Shown here piece after piece: positions 8,169-17,100 of a stretch of 47,969 nucleotides of DNA (its first letter is position 1; the number at the start of each line of letters is the position of its first letter). Below the pieces are notes generated by a model, which searched no databases, was not told the DNA's origin, and saw nothing but the letters and a program-made list of their open reading frames with translations. This DNA comes from an uncultured Pelagibacteraceae bacterium. GTDB taxonomy: Bacteria > Pseudomonadota > Alphaproteobacteria > Pelagibacterales > Pelagibacteraceae. The stretch spans positions 1 through 47,969 of the forward strand of contig CACLAC010000007.1 of NCBI GenBank assembly GCA_902604785.1. Direction: 5' to 3'. The translations under genes were made by a program, and so were the position numbers.

Positions 8169-9287
8169 CTAAATTTTTGATTCAATAAATTTTTCTATAT
8201 CATCAAGATAAGGAGTAAAACAACTTCGATAGGGAATATAATGTCCGCTAGCTTTTTTCATCATTTCCTTTTTTTCATTAGGATCAACAATTGTCCAGGC
8301 TTTCTTTTTATGCCCAAGATCTTGATTATGTTCTATTTTCCAGCCACCTCTCATTCTCTTCTTAATTTTGCATTGTTTTCCGTCAATAATGATTTCTTTA
8401 CCATCTTCACTATTATGATTTGGTAATTCAATCCATTTTGCTCCAGGAATATCTGCCATCCATTTTAAATATCTAGAGTCACTTTGATAATCTATTTCTC
8501 CATCAGTTTCGGAATGAAAAATTAAGGCATCAATTTTTTTTGCAATTCTAATTTCATCTAACTCCCATTTTCTAAGTTGAGAATGTTCTGACTTGTCCCA
8601 GCAGTTTGGCATCAAAGCTATAGCTGAATTAAATACATCAGGATATAGTGATTCCATTCTTAAACTTCCCATTGCACCACATGAGTGACCTGAAATGAAA
8701 AGTTGATTTCTCGGAGTTCCCTTTTGAACAAAAATATCTGCTATGGCAGTATTTAAAGCTGCCCTATTCTTGTAAGCAAAATTACTTACATAAGGTGGTA
8801 TTTGCAATATATCTTTTTTTGAGGTTTTTACTTTTTTTAAATAAGTTGGAGGTCCCCAAACGCACTCGTACCATGGCGGAGTATGGCCTAACATTTTACC
8901 TTTATACTTATGTTTCATTGCACACTTAGTGGTAATACCCATTGTATCTCCAGCTTTCCAAAGTTCTTGGTTTGCCCAAACAACAATTTCTTTTCCTTTA
9001 ACTTTTCTTCCTGATAATTGTCCTAAAACACCTTCTACCTCTTCTTTTTGAAAACAGAATCCTTTATCTTTTTTTTTACTACCCCATCCACCAAAGTTAA
9101 AAATCATAATTATTTTATTTGCAGGATCTTCAATTTCGAAACCTTTAATAAACTTTCCTTTTTGACCATCAAAGTAGACAAAACCACTGCTATTTATTCT
9201 TTTACCACCAACTGCACTGCAATCGTATGCAAAAGCAAACTTTGGAATTATTAATAAACAAAAAATTAATAAAAATATTTTTTTCAT
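8169..9287 (-). CDS. Secreted alpha/beta-hydrolase (esterase or depolymerase-like)
   Basis: This 372-residue protein begins with a clear signal peptide: MKK, a hydrophobic core, then AFA before Tyr21 as the probable cleavage site. It should be periplasmic or exported. A nucleophile elbow GHSCG places the serine at residue 202, and HSETDGEID near 258-266 may hold the acid residue. Several cysteines (23, 78, 122, 142, 203, 229) could form disulphides, as in exported esterases. It resembles PHB-depolymerase/feruloyl-esterase-type hydrolases in layout, but I cannot name a substrate. It sits between folM and folB, overlapping folM by 4 bases, which is an odd place for an exported enzyme. Confidence 0.78.
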   Translation of the reverse strand: MKKIFLLIFCLLIIPKFAFAYDCSAVGGKRINSSGFVYFDGQKGKFIKGFEIEDPANKIIMIFNFGGWGSKKKDKGFCFQKEEVEGVLGQLSGRKVKGKEIVVWANQELWKAGDTMGITTKCAMKHKYKGKMLGHTPPWYECVWGPPTYLKKVKTSKKDILQIPPYVSNFAYKNRAALNTAIADIFVQKGTPRNQLFISGHSCGAMGSLRMESLYPDVFNSAIALMPNCWDKSEHSQLRKWELDEIRIAKKIDALIFHSETDGEIDYQSDSRYLKWMADIPGAKWIELPNHNSEDGKEIIIDGKQCKIKKRMRGGWKIEHNQDLGHKKKAWTIVDPNEKKEMMKKASGHYIPYRSCFTPYLDDIEKFIESKI

Positions 9288-10033
9288 TCTTTACTTCCCA
9301 TTATATCGGGTGTTTGCCAGTTTAAACTTTGACCACTATCAATTGAAATTACCTGTCCTGTAATAGATCTATTTTTAATAAAAAAGTCAACGGCATTACA
9401 GATTTGCTCAACATCTACTTGTCTTTTAAGAGGGGTTGCCATGTATTGCTTTTTGAAGTGTTTTTCAGATTGTCTTTTATTTTTTAAAGTAGGTCCTGGA
9501 GCTATTCCATTCACTCTTATATTTGGTGCAAGGCTCATGGCGCTTGTTTTAGTAAGCGTGTAAAGGCCGGTCTTACTTATTGTATATGAAAAGAAGTAGG
9601 GAGTTAGTTTAAAAACTCTTTGATCAATAATGTTAATTATATTGTTATTTTTTCCTCTTATATTTTTCGCAAATACTTTTGATAAAAGTGCAGGTGTTCT
9701 TAAATTTGTTCTTAAATGACGCCCCCAACTATCAGTGGTAAAATTTTCAAGTTTATCATTTTCAAATAATGAGGCGTTATTAATTAAGCAATCAAAGTAT
9801 TTTAATTTAGATTTTGCAAATTTAACTATCTTATTTACATCTGTTTCTTTACTTAAGTCTCCTTTAGCTAAGTAAATCTTAGCACCATTTTTTTTTAATT
9901 CTTTTTTTAAGCTCTCAGCTTTAGATTTTGATTTATTATAATGAATTACTATCTCAATATTAGGGCCAGATAATTTCTTTGCTATAGCAGCCCCAATTCT
10001 TGTTGCTCCACCAGTTATAATGATTTTTTTCAT
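9284..10033 (-). CDS. FolM/pteridine reductase-like short-chain dehydrogenase
   Basis: A 249-residue classical SDR. The NAD(P) loop is TGGATRIG (7-14), followed by LINNAS (83-88), Tyr150/Lys154 in YTISK, and IRVNGIAPGPTL. Where most SDRs have a catalytic Ser, this protein has Asp137 in IINIIDQRV. The Asp-Tyr-Lys arrangement is that of pteridine reductase PTR1 and E. coli FolM (dihydromonapterin reductase). The late motif SITGQVISIDSGQSLNW also fits. Proximity to folB supports a role in pterin or folate reduction. The exact substrate (dihydrofolate, dihydromonapterin or another pterin) is inference. A 15-base gap separates it from uvrB upstream. Confidence 0.85.
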   Translation of the reverse strand: MKKIIITGGATRIGAAIAKKLSGPNIEIVIHYNKSKSKAESLKKELKKNGAKIYLAKGDLSKETDVNKIVKFAKSKLKYFDCLINNASLFENDKLENFTTDSWGRHLRTNLRTPALLSKVFAKNIRGKNNNIINIIDQRVFKLTPYFFSYTISKTGLYTLTKTSAMSLAPNIRVNGIAPGPTLKNKRQSEKHFKKQYMATPLKRQVDVEQICNAVDFFIKNRSITGQVISIDSGQSLNWQTPDIMGSKE

Positions 10034-10048
10034 AAAAAAATTAGGTTA

Positions 10049-12217
10049 TTAAATTTTTTTCCATTTCTTTTTTACCTTTTGGGCTCTTGTACCTGGCATA
10101 CCCATAGTTGATCTTCCTTTAGGGTACATTTTGTTATTTTTGCTATATTTTTTTACTTTTGGGTTAAGTGTAACTTCTAATTCAGTACTTTCAAGTTTTC
10201 TAATTTCATCTCTTATTTTTGCAGCTTCTTCAAATTCTAAATTACCTGCTGCCTCTTTCATTTGTTTATTTAAAGCTTTAATATGTTTTTTTAAATTTCC
10301 ACCTACATTGGCTCCAGTTCCTATTTTCACATAGTCTTTTTCATAAACACTTTCTAAAATATCACTTATTTCTTTTTTGATTGAAGTAGCACTAATTTTA
10401 TTTTTTTTATTATAAGCTAATTGAATATTTCTTCTTCTTTCAGTTTCTTTAATAGCTTTTTTTATACTTTTAGTTTCTTTGTCAGCATATAGAATTACTT
10501 TTCCATCCAAGTTTCTAGCTGCTCTTCCAATTGTTTGAATTAACGATGTCTCAGATCTTAAAAATCCTTCTTTATCTGCATCTAATATTCCAACTAAAGC
10601 ACACTCAGGTATATCAAGGCCTTCTCTTAATAAGTTAATTCCAACTAAAACATCAAAAACACCCAACCTTAAATCTCTCATAATTTCTATTCTCTCAAGT
10701 GTGTCTATGTCAGAGTGCAAGTATCTAACTTTAATTCCATTTTCGTGGAGGTATTCAGTTAAGTCTTCAGCCATTCTTTTTGTTAAAGTTGTAACTAGAA
10801 CTCTATGATTTTTTTCAATTGTTTTTTTGCATTCATGCATTAGATCGTCGACTTGATTTTTTGCAGGTTTTATTTCAACAGGTGGATCAATTAATCCTGT
10901 AGGACGAATAACTTGATCAATAAATTTTCCTTTTGTTTGTTCTAACTCCCAAGGTCCAGGGGTAGCAGAAACAAAGACAGTTTGGGTTCTCATTAAATCC
11001 CACTCTTCAAACTTGAGTGGTCTATTATCCATGCAAGATGGAAGTCTAAAACCATATTCTGCAAGAGTACTTTTTCTAGATCTATCTCCTTTAAACATTC
11101 CATTTAACTGAGGAACTGTTACATGACATTCATCAACAAATATTAAAGTGTTATCAGGAAAATATTCAAATAGAGTAGGAGGAGGCTCTCCAGGCTTTCT
11201 CCCTGATAAAAATCTTGAGTAATTTTCAATTCCTGCACAAGTTCCTGTTGCTTCTATCATTTCTAAATCAAACTTAGTTCTTTCTTCCAATCTTTGAGCT
11301 TCTAATAATTTATTTTCATCCTTATGTTTTTTTAAAGTAGCCTCTAATTCTTTCCTAATTTTTATTACAGCTTGCTCTATTGTTGGTTTTGGAGTTATGT
11401 AATGGCTGTTAGCATAAACTTTAACTAGATTTAATTCTCTAACCTGATCACCTGTTAATGGATCAAATTCTTCAATTTTTTCGAGTTTGTCTCCAAATAA
11501 ACTTAATCTCCAAGCTCTATCTTCCAAATGGGATGGAAAAATTTCCAAGTATTCACCTCTAGCTCTGAATGTTCCTCTATAAAAATTTTGATCATTTCTT
11601 TTGTACTGAAGAGCAACTAATGATTTTATTAATTGTTCTCGATTGTAATCATTATTTCGTTCAAGAGTTAAAGTCATCTTACTATAGGCTTCAACCGAAC
11701 CAAGTCCATATATGCAAGATACACTAGCTACAATTAAAACATCATCTCTTTCCAGAAGAGATCTTGTTGCAGAGTGTCTCATTCTATCTATTTGTTCGTT
11801 AATCGATGCTTCTTTTTCAATGTATGTATCAGACCTAGGCACATATGCTTCTGGAGTGTAATAGTCATAATATGAAACAAAATATTCAACAGCATTATCT
11901 GGAAAAAATGTTTTCATCTCACCATAAAGTTGGGCTGCCAAAGTTTTATTAGGTGCTAAAATTAAAGCGGGTCTATTTGTTTCCTCAATAACTTTTGCCA
12001 TTGTGAAAGTTTTTCCAGATCCAGTTACACCCAACAAAACTTGATTAAATTCATTTTTTTTTGCACCATGTACTAATTTTTTAATTGCTTCAGGTTGATC
12101 TCCAGCAGGCCTAAACTCAGATTTAATTTTAAACTTTTTCCCACCTTCAAGTTTTCCAGAAATCTCTGGATTTTTGCCTTGTATATCTGTAATTAAATCT
12201 TGATAAGTATTTTGCAT
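10049..12217 (-). CDS. uvrB: Excinuclease ABC subunit B
   Basis: UvrB is the damage-verifying helicase-like core of nucleotide excision repair. At 722 residues it has Walker A GVTGSGKT (63-70), the beta-hairpin region beginning [20 protein letters not shown], Walker B-like FVDECHV, the helicase C motifs [12 protein letters not shown] and QTIGRAARN, and a C-terminal UVR motif [14 protein letters not shown] that binds UvrC. ATG at 12217 is the only sensible start. It heads the operon that ends with uvrC and pgsA, and faces an aminotransferase gene across just 36 bases, so the two promoters must be interleaved. Confidence 0.98.
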   Translation of the reverse strand: MQNTYQDLITDIQGKNPEISGKLEGGKKFKIKSEFRPAGDQPEAIKKLVHGAKKNEFNQVLLGVTGSGKTFTMAKVIEETNRPALILAPNKTLAAQLYGEMKTFFPDNAVEYFVSYYDYYTPEAYVPRSDTYIEKEASINEQIDRMRHSATRSLLERDDVLIVASVSCIYGLGSVEAYSKMTLTLERNNDYNREQLIKSLVALQYKRNDQNFYRGTFRARGEYLEIFPSHLEDRAWRLSLFGDKLEKIEEFDPLTGDQVRELNLVKVYANSHYITPKPTIEQAVIKIRKELEATLKKHKDENKLLEAQRLEERTKFDLEMIEATGTCAGIENYSRFLSGRKPGEPPPTLFEYFPDNTLIFVDECHVTVPQLNGMFKGDRSRKSTLAEYGFRLPSCMDNRPLKFEEWDLMRTQTVFVSATPGPWELEQTKGKFIDQVIRPTGLIDPPVEIKPAKNQVDDLMHECKKTIEKNHRVLVTTLTKRMAEDLTEYLHENGIKVRYLHSDIDTLERIEIMRDLRLGVFDVLVGINLLREGLDIPECALVGILDADKEGFLRSETSLIQTIGRAARNLDGKVILYADKETKSIKKAIKETERRRNIQLAYNKKNKISATSIKKEISDILESVYEKDYVKIGTGANVGGNLKKHIKALNKQMKEAAGNLEFEEAAKIRDEIRKLESTELEVTLNPKVKKYSKNNKMYPKGRSTMGMPGTRAQKVKKKWKKI

Positions 12218-12253
12218 ATATTAAACAACGTATTAAAATAAAAACATATTTCA

Positions 12254-13441
12254 ATGAGCATAATATCTGAAAGTTTAAAGAGAATAAAACCTTCTCCAAC
12301 TATTGCTGTTTCCCAAAAAGCTAGAGAATTAAGAGCTGCTGGAAAAGATGTAATTGGATTAGGAGCAGGAGAGCCAGATTTTGATACGCCAAATAATATC
12401 AAAAATGCAGCAATAAAAGCTATTAGAGGTGGTGATACTAAATATACTGCAGTTGATGGAACCCCAGCTTTAAAAAAAGCGATAATAAAAAAATTTAAAA
12501 AAGAAAATAATTTAAAGTATTCAGAAGATGAAATAACAGTTGGAACTGGCGGTAAACAAGTTCTTTATAACGCATTCATGGCAACACTTAACAAAGGTGA
12601 TGAAGTAATTATACCAGCACCCTTTTGGGTTTCTTATCCGGATATGGTTTTATTAGCAGGGGGGAAACCAAAAATAGTTAAATGCAATGAGTATGAAAAT
12701 TTTAAGTTAACACCAGCAAAATTAAAAAAGGTTATTTCTAAAAAAACAAAATGGTTAATACTAAATTCACCTTCAAACCCTACAGGAGCAAGTTATACAA
12801 AATCGGAGATAATAAAATTATCTAAAGTATTAACTAAGTATAAAAGAATTCATATTTTAAGCGATGATATTTATGAACATATATCTTATGAAAAATCTAA
12901 ATATTTTACTATCGCTCAAATATCTAATTTAAAAAATAGAACACTTACCATGAATGGTGTTAGCAAGTCTTACGCTATGACAGGTTGGAGAATTGGTTAC
13001 GCTGGAGGACCAAAAGAAATTATTAAAGCAATTCGAAAAATACAATCTCAATCCACATCAAATCCTTCATCTGTTAGTCAGGCTGCGGCAGTTGAAGCTT
13101 TGAATGGAACTCAGAAATTCATAAAAACCAGATCTAAGGAATTTAAAAAAAGAAGAGATTTTGTAGTTAATAGTCTAAATAAAATAAAAGGAATAAATTG
13201 TTTAAGTCCCAATGGTGCTTTTTATGTTTTCCCTAGTTGTAAAAAATTATTAAACAAAAGGACCAAACTAAAAACAGATTCAGACTTTGTTAAAAAATTA
13301 TTAGAAAAATCAAATATAGCAGTTGTTCAAGGATCTGCATTTGGCTTACCAGGGTACTTTAGAATTTCTTATGCTACGTCTATGAAAAAATTAAAATTGG
13401 CAATGTTAAGAATAAAATCTTTTTGTGAAAGTCTAGAATAA
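12254..13441 (+). CDS. Class I PLP aminotransferase, aspartate (or aspartate/prephenate) type
   Basis: This 395-residue fold-type I aminotransferase has GAGEPDFDTP (38-47) for substrate contact, NSPSNPTG (171-178), SDDIYEH (203-209), and the PLP Lys238 in SKSYAMTGWRIGY. FRISYATS near the end carries the carboxylate-binding Arg. The family interconverts aspartate and oxaloacetate; many alphaproteobacterial members also transaminate prephenate to arogenate for Tyr and Phe synthesis. Sequence alone does not settle which. It is a single-gene unit running away from uvrB. The next gene converges 6 bases beyond its stop. Confidence 0.92.
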   Translation: MSIISESLKRIKPSPTIAVSQKARELRAAGKDVIGLGAGEPDFDTPNNIKNAAIKAIRGGDTKYTAVDGTPALKKAIIKKFKKENNLKYSEDEITVGTGGKQVLYNAFMATLNKGDEVIIPAPFWVSYPDMVLLAGGKPKIVKCNEYENFKLTPAKLKKVISKKTKWLILNSPSNPTGASYTKSEIIKLSKVLTKYKRIHILSDDIYEHISYEKSKYFTIAQISNLKNRTLTMNGVSKSYAMTGWRIGYAGGPKEIIKAIRKIQSQSTSNPSSVSQAAAVEALNGTQKFIKTRSKEFKKRRDFVVNSLNKIKGINCLSPNGAFYVFPSCKKLLNKRTKLKTDSDFVKKLLEKSNIAVVQGSAFGLPGYFRISYATSMKKLKLAMLRIKSFCESLE

Positions 13442-13447
13442 TTTAGT

Positions 13448-13774
13448 TTAGTGTTCATGCTTTTCTATTCCATGTTTTTCTAACAAATCATGCATCCTTT
13501 GATGTTCTTTATATGTTAAGCTATAAAAAACAATTACTGTAACAATTGAACCAACAATTACACCTTGAATAAATCTGAATATTGTTTTTCTATTTCTGTC
13601 TTTCGTTTCTTCACTCATTTTTTTTCCTCTTTTCTTAGCTTCATAAAATTTATATCCAGCGTAAGAAATTAAAATTATGCTTAAAATCCAAGATATCGGA
13701 TGATTTGCAACAGCTATAAAAGATCCCCCAAATAATGCAGCTATAAATCCACTTATCCAACATACTGGACACAT
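13448..13774 (-). CDS. Small membrane protein with N-terminal CPVC motif, function unknown
   Basis: The 108-residue protein opens with MCPVC, then two hydrophobic segments (about 7-24 and 28-44), a basic loop rich in Lys and Arg, a third hydrophobic segment (about 69-88), and a polar, His-rich tail ending KHEH. An N-terminal CxxC at a membrane surface could bind metal or be redox active, and four His lie near the C-terminus. I do not recognise a named family. Its ATG overlaps the stop of the epimerase-like gene by one base (TAATG), so it is translated from the trxB-psiE-epimerase transcript. It could also be a lone structural membrane protein. Confidence 0.7.
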   Translation of the reverse strand: MCPVCWISGFIAALFGGSFIAVANHPISWILSIILISYAGYKFYEAKKRGKKMSEETKDRNRKTIFRFIQGVIVGSIVTVIVFYSLTYKEHQRMHDLLEKHGIEKHEH

Positions 13775-14796
13775 TAAACTAATCCTAATCTAACTACTGA
13801 TTTAGCATTCTCAGATATACAACCTTTTGCAGTTTTAAATTTAAAACCTAATAATTCTTCGGCGTAAGTTGTGTCAGTTTGCATTAAAATTCCTAGATCC
13901 GGTATCATTGTTTTAGCGCTTGAGTCTAAATAACTTATTAATTTAACCATGAAATTTGGAAGTTCTTTTTTGGGAAGTTTTTTTGCATACTCAGGCATCG
14001 CTTCTGCCATCAATTGAGATAACTCAACTAGTTTTTTTACCTCTTTTCCGACTATCAATCTTCTTCCACCAACTTTGTCATTTCCAATACAGGCAACATG
14101 TGCTTTTGCTATATCTTTTACATCAGAAATTAAAACTGCAAATTTAGGCGCTCCCGGAAATTTACCTTTCATAAATTGTCTTACATATTCGATTGATGTA
14201 CCACCTTTTTTATCCAATGCATCACCAAACACCCCACCAGGATTAATAGTTGTTAATTTATTTTTTAATCCTTTGCTTTCCATTAATTCCCATGCTGCTT
14301 TTTCTGCTTTTGTTTTCGACAAAAAGTAATCATTTACTCCTTCTATCCAATTTTCATCAGTCCAATCATTTTCTCCAAATGTATATGGATTGCTTCTATT
14401 GGGCTTTCTAAACATTGCAACGATCGAGGAAGTTTTAATTATTTGTTCCACACCAGCATTTATACCAGCATTTAACACTCTTAATGTTCCATCAACAGCA
14501 GGGGGTAATAAACTTTCTCTATTCTTTGAAACTTTTATTGGAAAAGGAGAAGCAACATGAAAAATATATTTACATCCTTTTGCTGCCTCATTCCATCCAT
14601 CATCTTTAACAAGGTCTAACTCAATAAATGATAATTTATCTATTAAAGCATATTTACTTATAGTCTCTTTTGTTTGTTCAATTAAATTTTTATTTCTTAC
14701 TGTTCCTAAAACTTCATAGCCTGAATTCAATAATTCTATTGCAGTATGTTTTGCAATCCATCCACTAATACCTGTTAGCAGTACTTTTCCAGTCAT
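13774..14796 (-). CDS. NAD-dependent epimerase/dehydratase family (extended SDR, dihydroflavonol reductase-like)
   Basis: At 340 residues this is an extended short-chain dehydrogenase. It has a Rossmann loop TGISGWIAKHTA near 7-18, an HVASPFPI motif after the fourth strand, and a catalytic Tyr/Lys pair in DYFLSKTKAEKAAWELM. The HVASPF and NPGGVFG motifs are typical of the dihydroflavonol-4-reductase/cinnamoyl-CoA-reductase subgroup. In bacteria these reduce varied carbonyl compounds, and no substrate can be assigned here. It lies one base after the PsiE-family gene and one base over the small CPVC protein, all downstream of trxB. Confidence 0.85.
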   Translation of the reverse strand: MTGKVLLTGISGWIAKHTAIELLNSGYEVLGTVRNKNLIEQTKETISKYALIDKLSFIELDLVKDDGWNEAAKGCKYIFHVASPFPIKVSKNRESLLPPAVDGTLRVLNAGINAGVEQIIKTSSIVAMFRKPNRSNPYTFGENDWTDENWIEGVNDYFLSKTKAEKAAWELMESKGLKNKLTTINPGGVFGDALDKKGGTSIEYVRQFMKGKFPGAPKFAVLISDVKDIAKAHVACIGNDKVGGRRLIVGKEVKKLVELSQLMAEAMPEYAKKLPKKELPNFMVKLISYLDSSAKTMIPDLGILMQTDTTYAEELLGFKFKTAKGCISENAKSVVRLGLV

Positions 14797-14797
14797 T

Positions 14798-15187
14798 TTA
14801 TTTTTTAGAAGTTTTTTTCTTTTTATCTAAACCAACAATTGGAGAATTTCTAAATCTTAATACAAGTATTGCTAATGCAATTAATAAAATTGCTCCTGCT
14901 TCGTAGACAAGGATTTCAGGATTAATTGATTTTCCCTGTAAAATTATAAATCTAGATAAAGCCGTTATGGCAATAAATAATGGAAGTGTAATTTGAATAG
15001 ATTGACTTTCCCAAAACACTCTAACCATAGCTAAAACTTCAAGATATAGAAAAAGCAAAAGTAGGTCTGCTAGAGTAACTGTTTGAATTATAAACATTTG
15101 GTAAAGCTCACTGCCAATAGCAATTATTGTACTAATCAGTATTATAATTAAAGTTAATAATTGTATTTGTTTAACTATCTTTTCCAT
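14798..15187 (-). CDS. PsiE-family (phosphate-starvation-inducible) membrane protein
   Basis: The 129-residue protein has four predicted membrane spans and a short Lys-rich tail. The segment LADLLLLFLYLEVLAMVRVFW, with ALSRFIIL after it, is characteristic of the PsiE family. The family is named for induction by phosphate starvation in E. coli; its biochemical role is not known. It follows trxB by 8 bases and precedes an epimerase gene by one base, so it is co-transcribed. No Pho box is visible before trxB, though the available upstream space is only 21 bases. Confidence 0.75.
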   Translation of the reverse strand: MEKIVKQIQLLTLIIILISTIIAIGSELYQMFIIQTVTLADLLLLFLYLEVLAMVRVFWESQSIQITLPLFIAITALSRFIILQGKSINPEILVYEAGAILLIALAILVLRFRNSPIVGLDKKKKTSKK

Positions 15188-15195
15188 ATTTCTTT

Positions 15196-16140
15196 TTATG
15201 AAGCTAAATATTTTTCAGCTTCTAATGCAGACATGCAACCCATTCCCGCAGCAGTTACTGCTTGTCTAAAGATCTTATCTTTAACATCGCCCGCAGCAAA
15301 AACACCAGGGATATTTGTCTCAGTGGAGTCAGGTTTGGTTATTAAATAACCTTCTTTATCCATATTTAATTGATCTTTGAATAGCTGAGTAGCTGGATCA
15401 TGCCCAATAGCAATAAAAAGACCATCTATTTTTAATTCCTTAATTTCATTAGTTTTAACATTCTTAATTTTTAAACCTTTTACATTTTTAGGATCTTCAT
15501 CGCCAATGACTTCTTCAACAACACTATCCCAAATAATTTCAATTTTTTTATTTTCCATTAATTTTTTTTGAAGTAATTTTTCAGCTCTTAATTCATTTCT
15601 TCTATGAATTAATTGTACTTTTGATGCAAATTTTGTAAGAAACATTGCTTCTTCGACAGCTGCATTTCCTCCACCAACAACTGCTACTGTTTTTTCTTTA
15701 AAGAAAAAACCATCACATGTTGCGCAAGCGGATACTCCAAATCCTCTAAATTTTTGTTCAGAATCAATATTTAACCATCTTGCTTGAGCTCCAGTTGAAA
15801 TAATAATTGAGTCCGCTGTATACTTCTGGCCACCGTCTCCAACTGCTTCAAACGGTTTTGATTTTAAATTTACAGATGCGATATGATCTTCAATCATTTC
15901 AGTTCCGACTGCTTCAGCTTGTTCTTTCATTTGTTCCATTAACCAAGGTCCCTGAATTACTTCTGCAAAACCTGGATAATTTTCAACATCAGTAGTTGTT
16001 GTTAATTGACCACCCGGCTCCATGCCATGAACTAAAATAGGTTTTAGCATTGCTCTTGCAGCATAAACAGCAGCAGTGTATCCAGCAGGACCGGATCCAA
16101 TTATTAACACTTTTGTGTGTTTAGTTGGATTTTGACTCAT
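15196..16140 (-). CDS. trxB: Thioredoxin-disulfide reductase
   Basis: TrxB passes electrons from NADPH through FAD to thioredoxin in the cytoplasm. The 314-residue protein has the FAD loop GSGPAGYTAA (16-25), the redox pair Cys139/Cys142 in CATCDG, the NADPH loop GGGNAAVEEA, and the late FAD motif FAAGDVKDK followed by RQAVTAAGMGC. It is complete. The ATG at 16140 faces the ELM1-family gene only 21 bases away, so its promoter must extend into that gene. It leads a minus-strand operon with the PsiE, epimerase and CPVC genes. Confidence 0.97.
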   Translation of the reverse strand: MSQNPTKHTKVLIIGSGPAGYTAAVYAARAMLKPILVHGMEPGGQLTTTTDVENYPGFAEVIQGPWLMEQMKEQAEAVGTEMIEDHIASVNLKSKPFEAVGDGGQKYTADSIIISTGAQARWLNIDSEQKFRGFGVSACATCDGFFFKEKTVAVVGGGNAAVEEAMFLTKFASKVQLIHRRNELRAEKLLQKKLMENKKIEIIWDSVVEEVIGDEDPKNVKGLKIKNVKTNEIKELKIDGLFIAIGHDPATQLFKDQLNMDKEGYLITKPDSTETNIPGVFAAGDVKDKIFRQAVTAAGMGCMSALEAEKYLAS

Positions 16141-16161
16141 ATCAAAGCTATATAATGATTA

Positions 16162-17100
16162 ATGACTAAATTAAAAGGTCTTTTATTAACAGAGGGAATG
16201 CATGGCATGATAAGCCAAGTTGAAGGTTTAGCTAATGCATTAGACATTGATTTTACTCACCATAAAGTTGAACTAAATAGTTTTTGGAAATTAATACCTC
16301 CTAAATTTACACCAGTTTCAAATTTTACTTTTAACCAAATCAACCCAAAAGATTTTGATATTATAATTTCTTGCGGCAGGAAAAGTGTAATTCCATCAAT
16401 TTATCTTAAAAAAAATTCTGAAAAAAAAATTTATAATATTCACATTCAAGATCCTAAAGTAGATTTGAAAAATTTTGATTTTGTTGTAGCTCCAGATCAT
16501 GATGGATTAACTGGGGAAAATGTAATTTTATCAAAAGGATCTATTCATTACTTAACAAAAGAAGAAATGATTCATAATCATGAATATTTGTCTGGAAGAT
16601 TAAATAAAGAAAAAGAATATTTAACGCTAATTGTTGGAGGCCCAAATAAATATTATCATTATAACGATAAAAATATATCAAATATTTTTGATAAAATTAA
16701 AAATATTTTAGAAAAAAATAATTTGCAGGCAATAATAATTCCTTCGATGAGAACGCCTAAAAAAATAATTGAACTATCAAATAATTATTTTGGAAAAGAA
16801 CATTTAGTTATTAATGATATAGATAAAAAAGCATATTTATCTGGATTGTCTTTAGCTAAATATATTGTTGTAACATGCGACTCAACATCTATGATATCGG
16901 AAGCGGCATTAACTGGAAAACCTATTTATATAGCTGAAATTCCATCTAAAATAGATGATTATAGATTCAGAAGATTTAGAGAGCTGTTTGCTAAATTAAA
17001 TATAGTTAAAAATTTAAATGAAAAAGTTGAAATTTGGAACTATGAAATTTTAGACGAAACAAATAGAATAGCAAAAGAAATTAAAAGAAAAATATCTTAA
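16162..17100 (+). CDS. ELM1/GtrOC1-family protein (mitochondrial fission ELM1-like)
   Basis: A 312-residue protein with the family's opening GLLLTEGMHGMISQVEGLANAL, a middle ISCGRKSVIPSIYL motif, IHIQDPK and VVAPDHDGL, and a distal VVTCDSTSMISEAALTGKPIY. The fold resembles GT-B glycosyltransferases such as MurG, and the Ser-Glu-Ala region fits a nucleotide-sugar site. Plant ELM1 affects mitochondrial fission; the bacterial role is unknown and may concern envelope glycans. It overlaps the following oxygenase-like gene by one base (TAATG), so the two are translated together. Confidence 0.82.
   Translation: MTKLKGLLLTEGMHGMISQVEGLANALDIDFTHHKVELNSFWKLIPPKFTPVSNFTFNQINPKDFDIIISCGRKSVIPSIYLKKNSEKKIYNIHIQDPKVDLKNFDFVVAPDHDGLTGENVILSKGSIHYLTKEEMIHNHEYLSGRLNKEKEYLTLIVGGPNKYYHYNDKNISNIFDKIKNILEKNNLQAIIIPSMRTPKKIIELSNNYFGKEHLVINDIDKKAYLSGLSLAKYIVVTCDSTSMISEAALTGKPIYIAEIPSKIDDYRFRRFRELFAKLNIVKNLNEKVEIWNYEILDETNRIAKEIKRKIS

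Noticed and set aside
13956..14329. Overlapping plus-strand frames opposite the epimerase gene
   Set aside because: They lie entirely within a gene with a full SDR signature and show no independent features.
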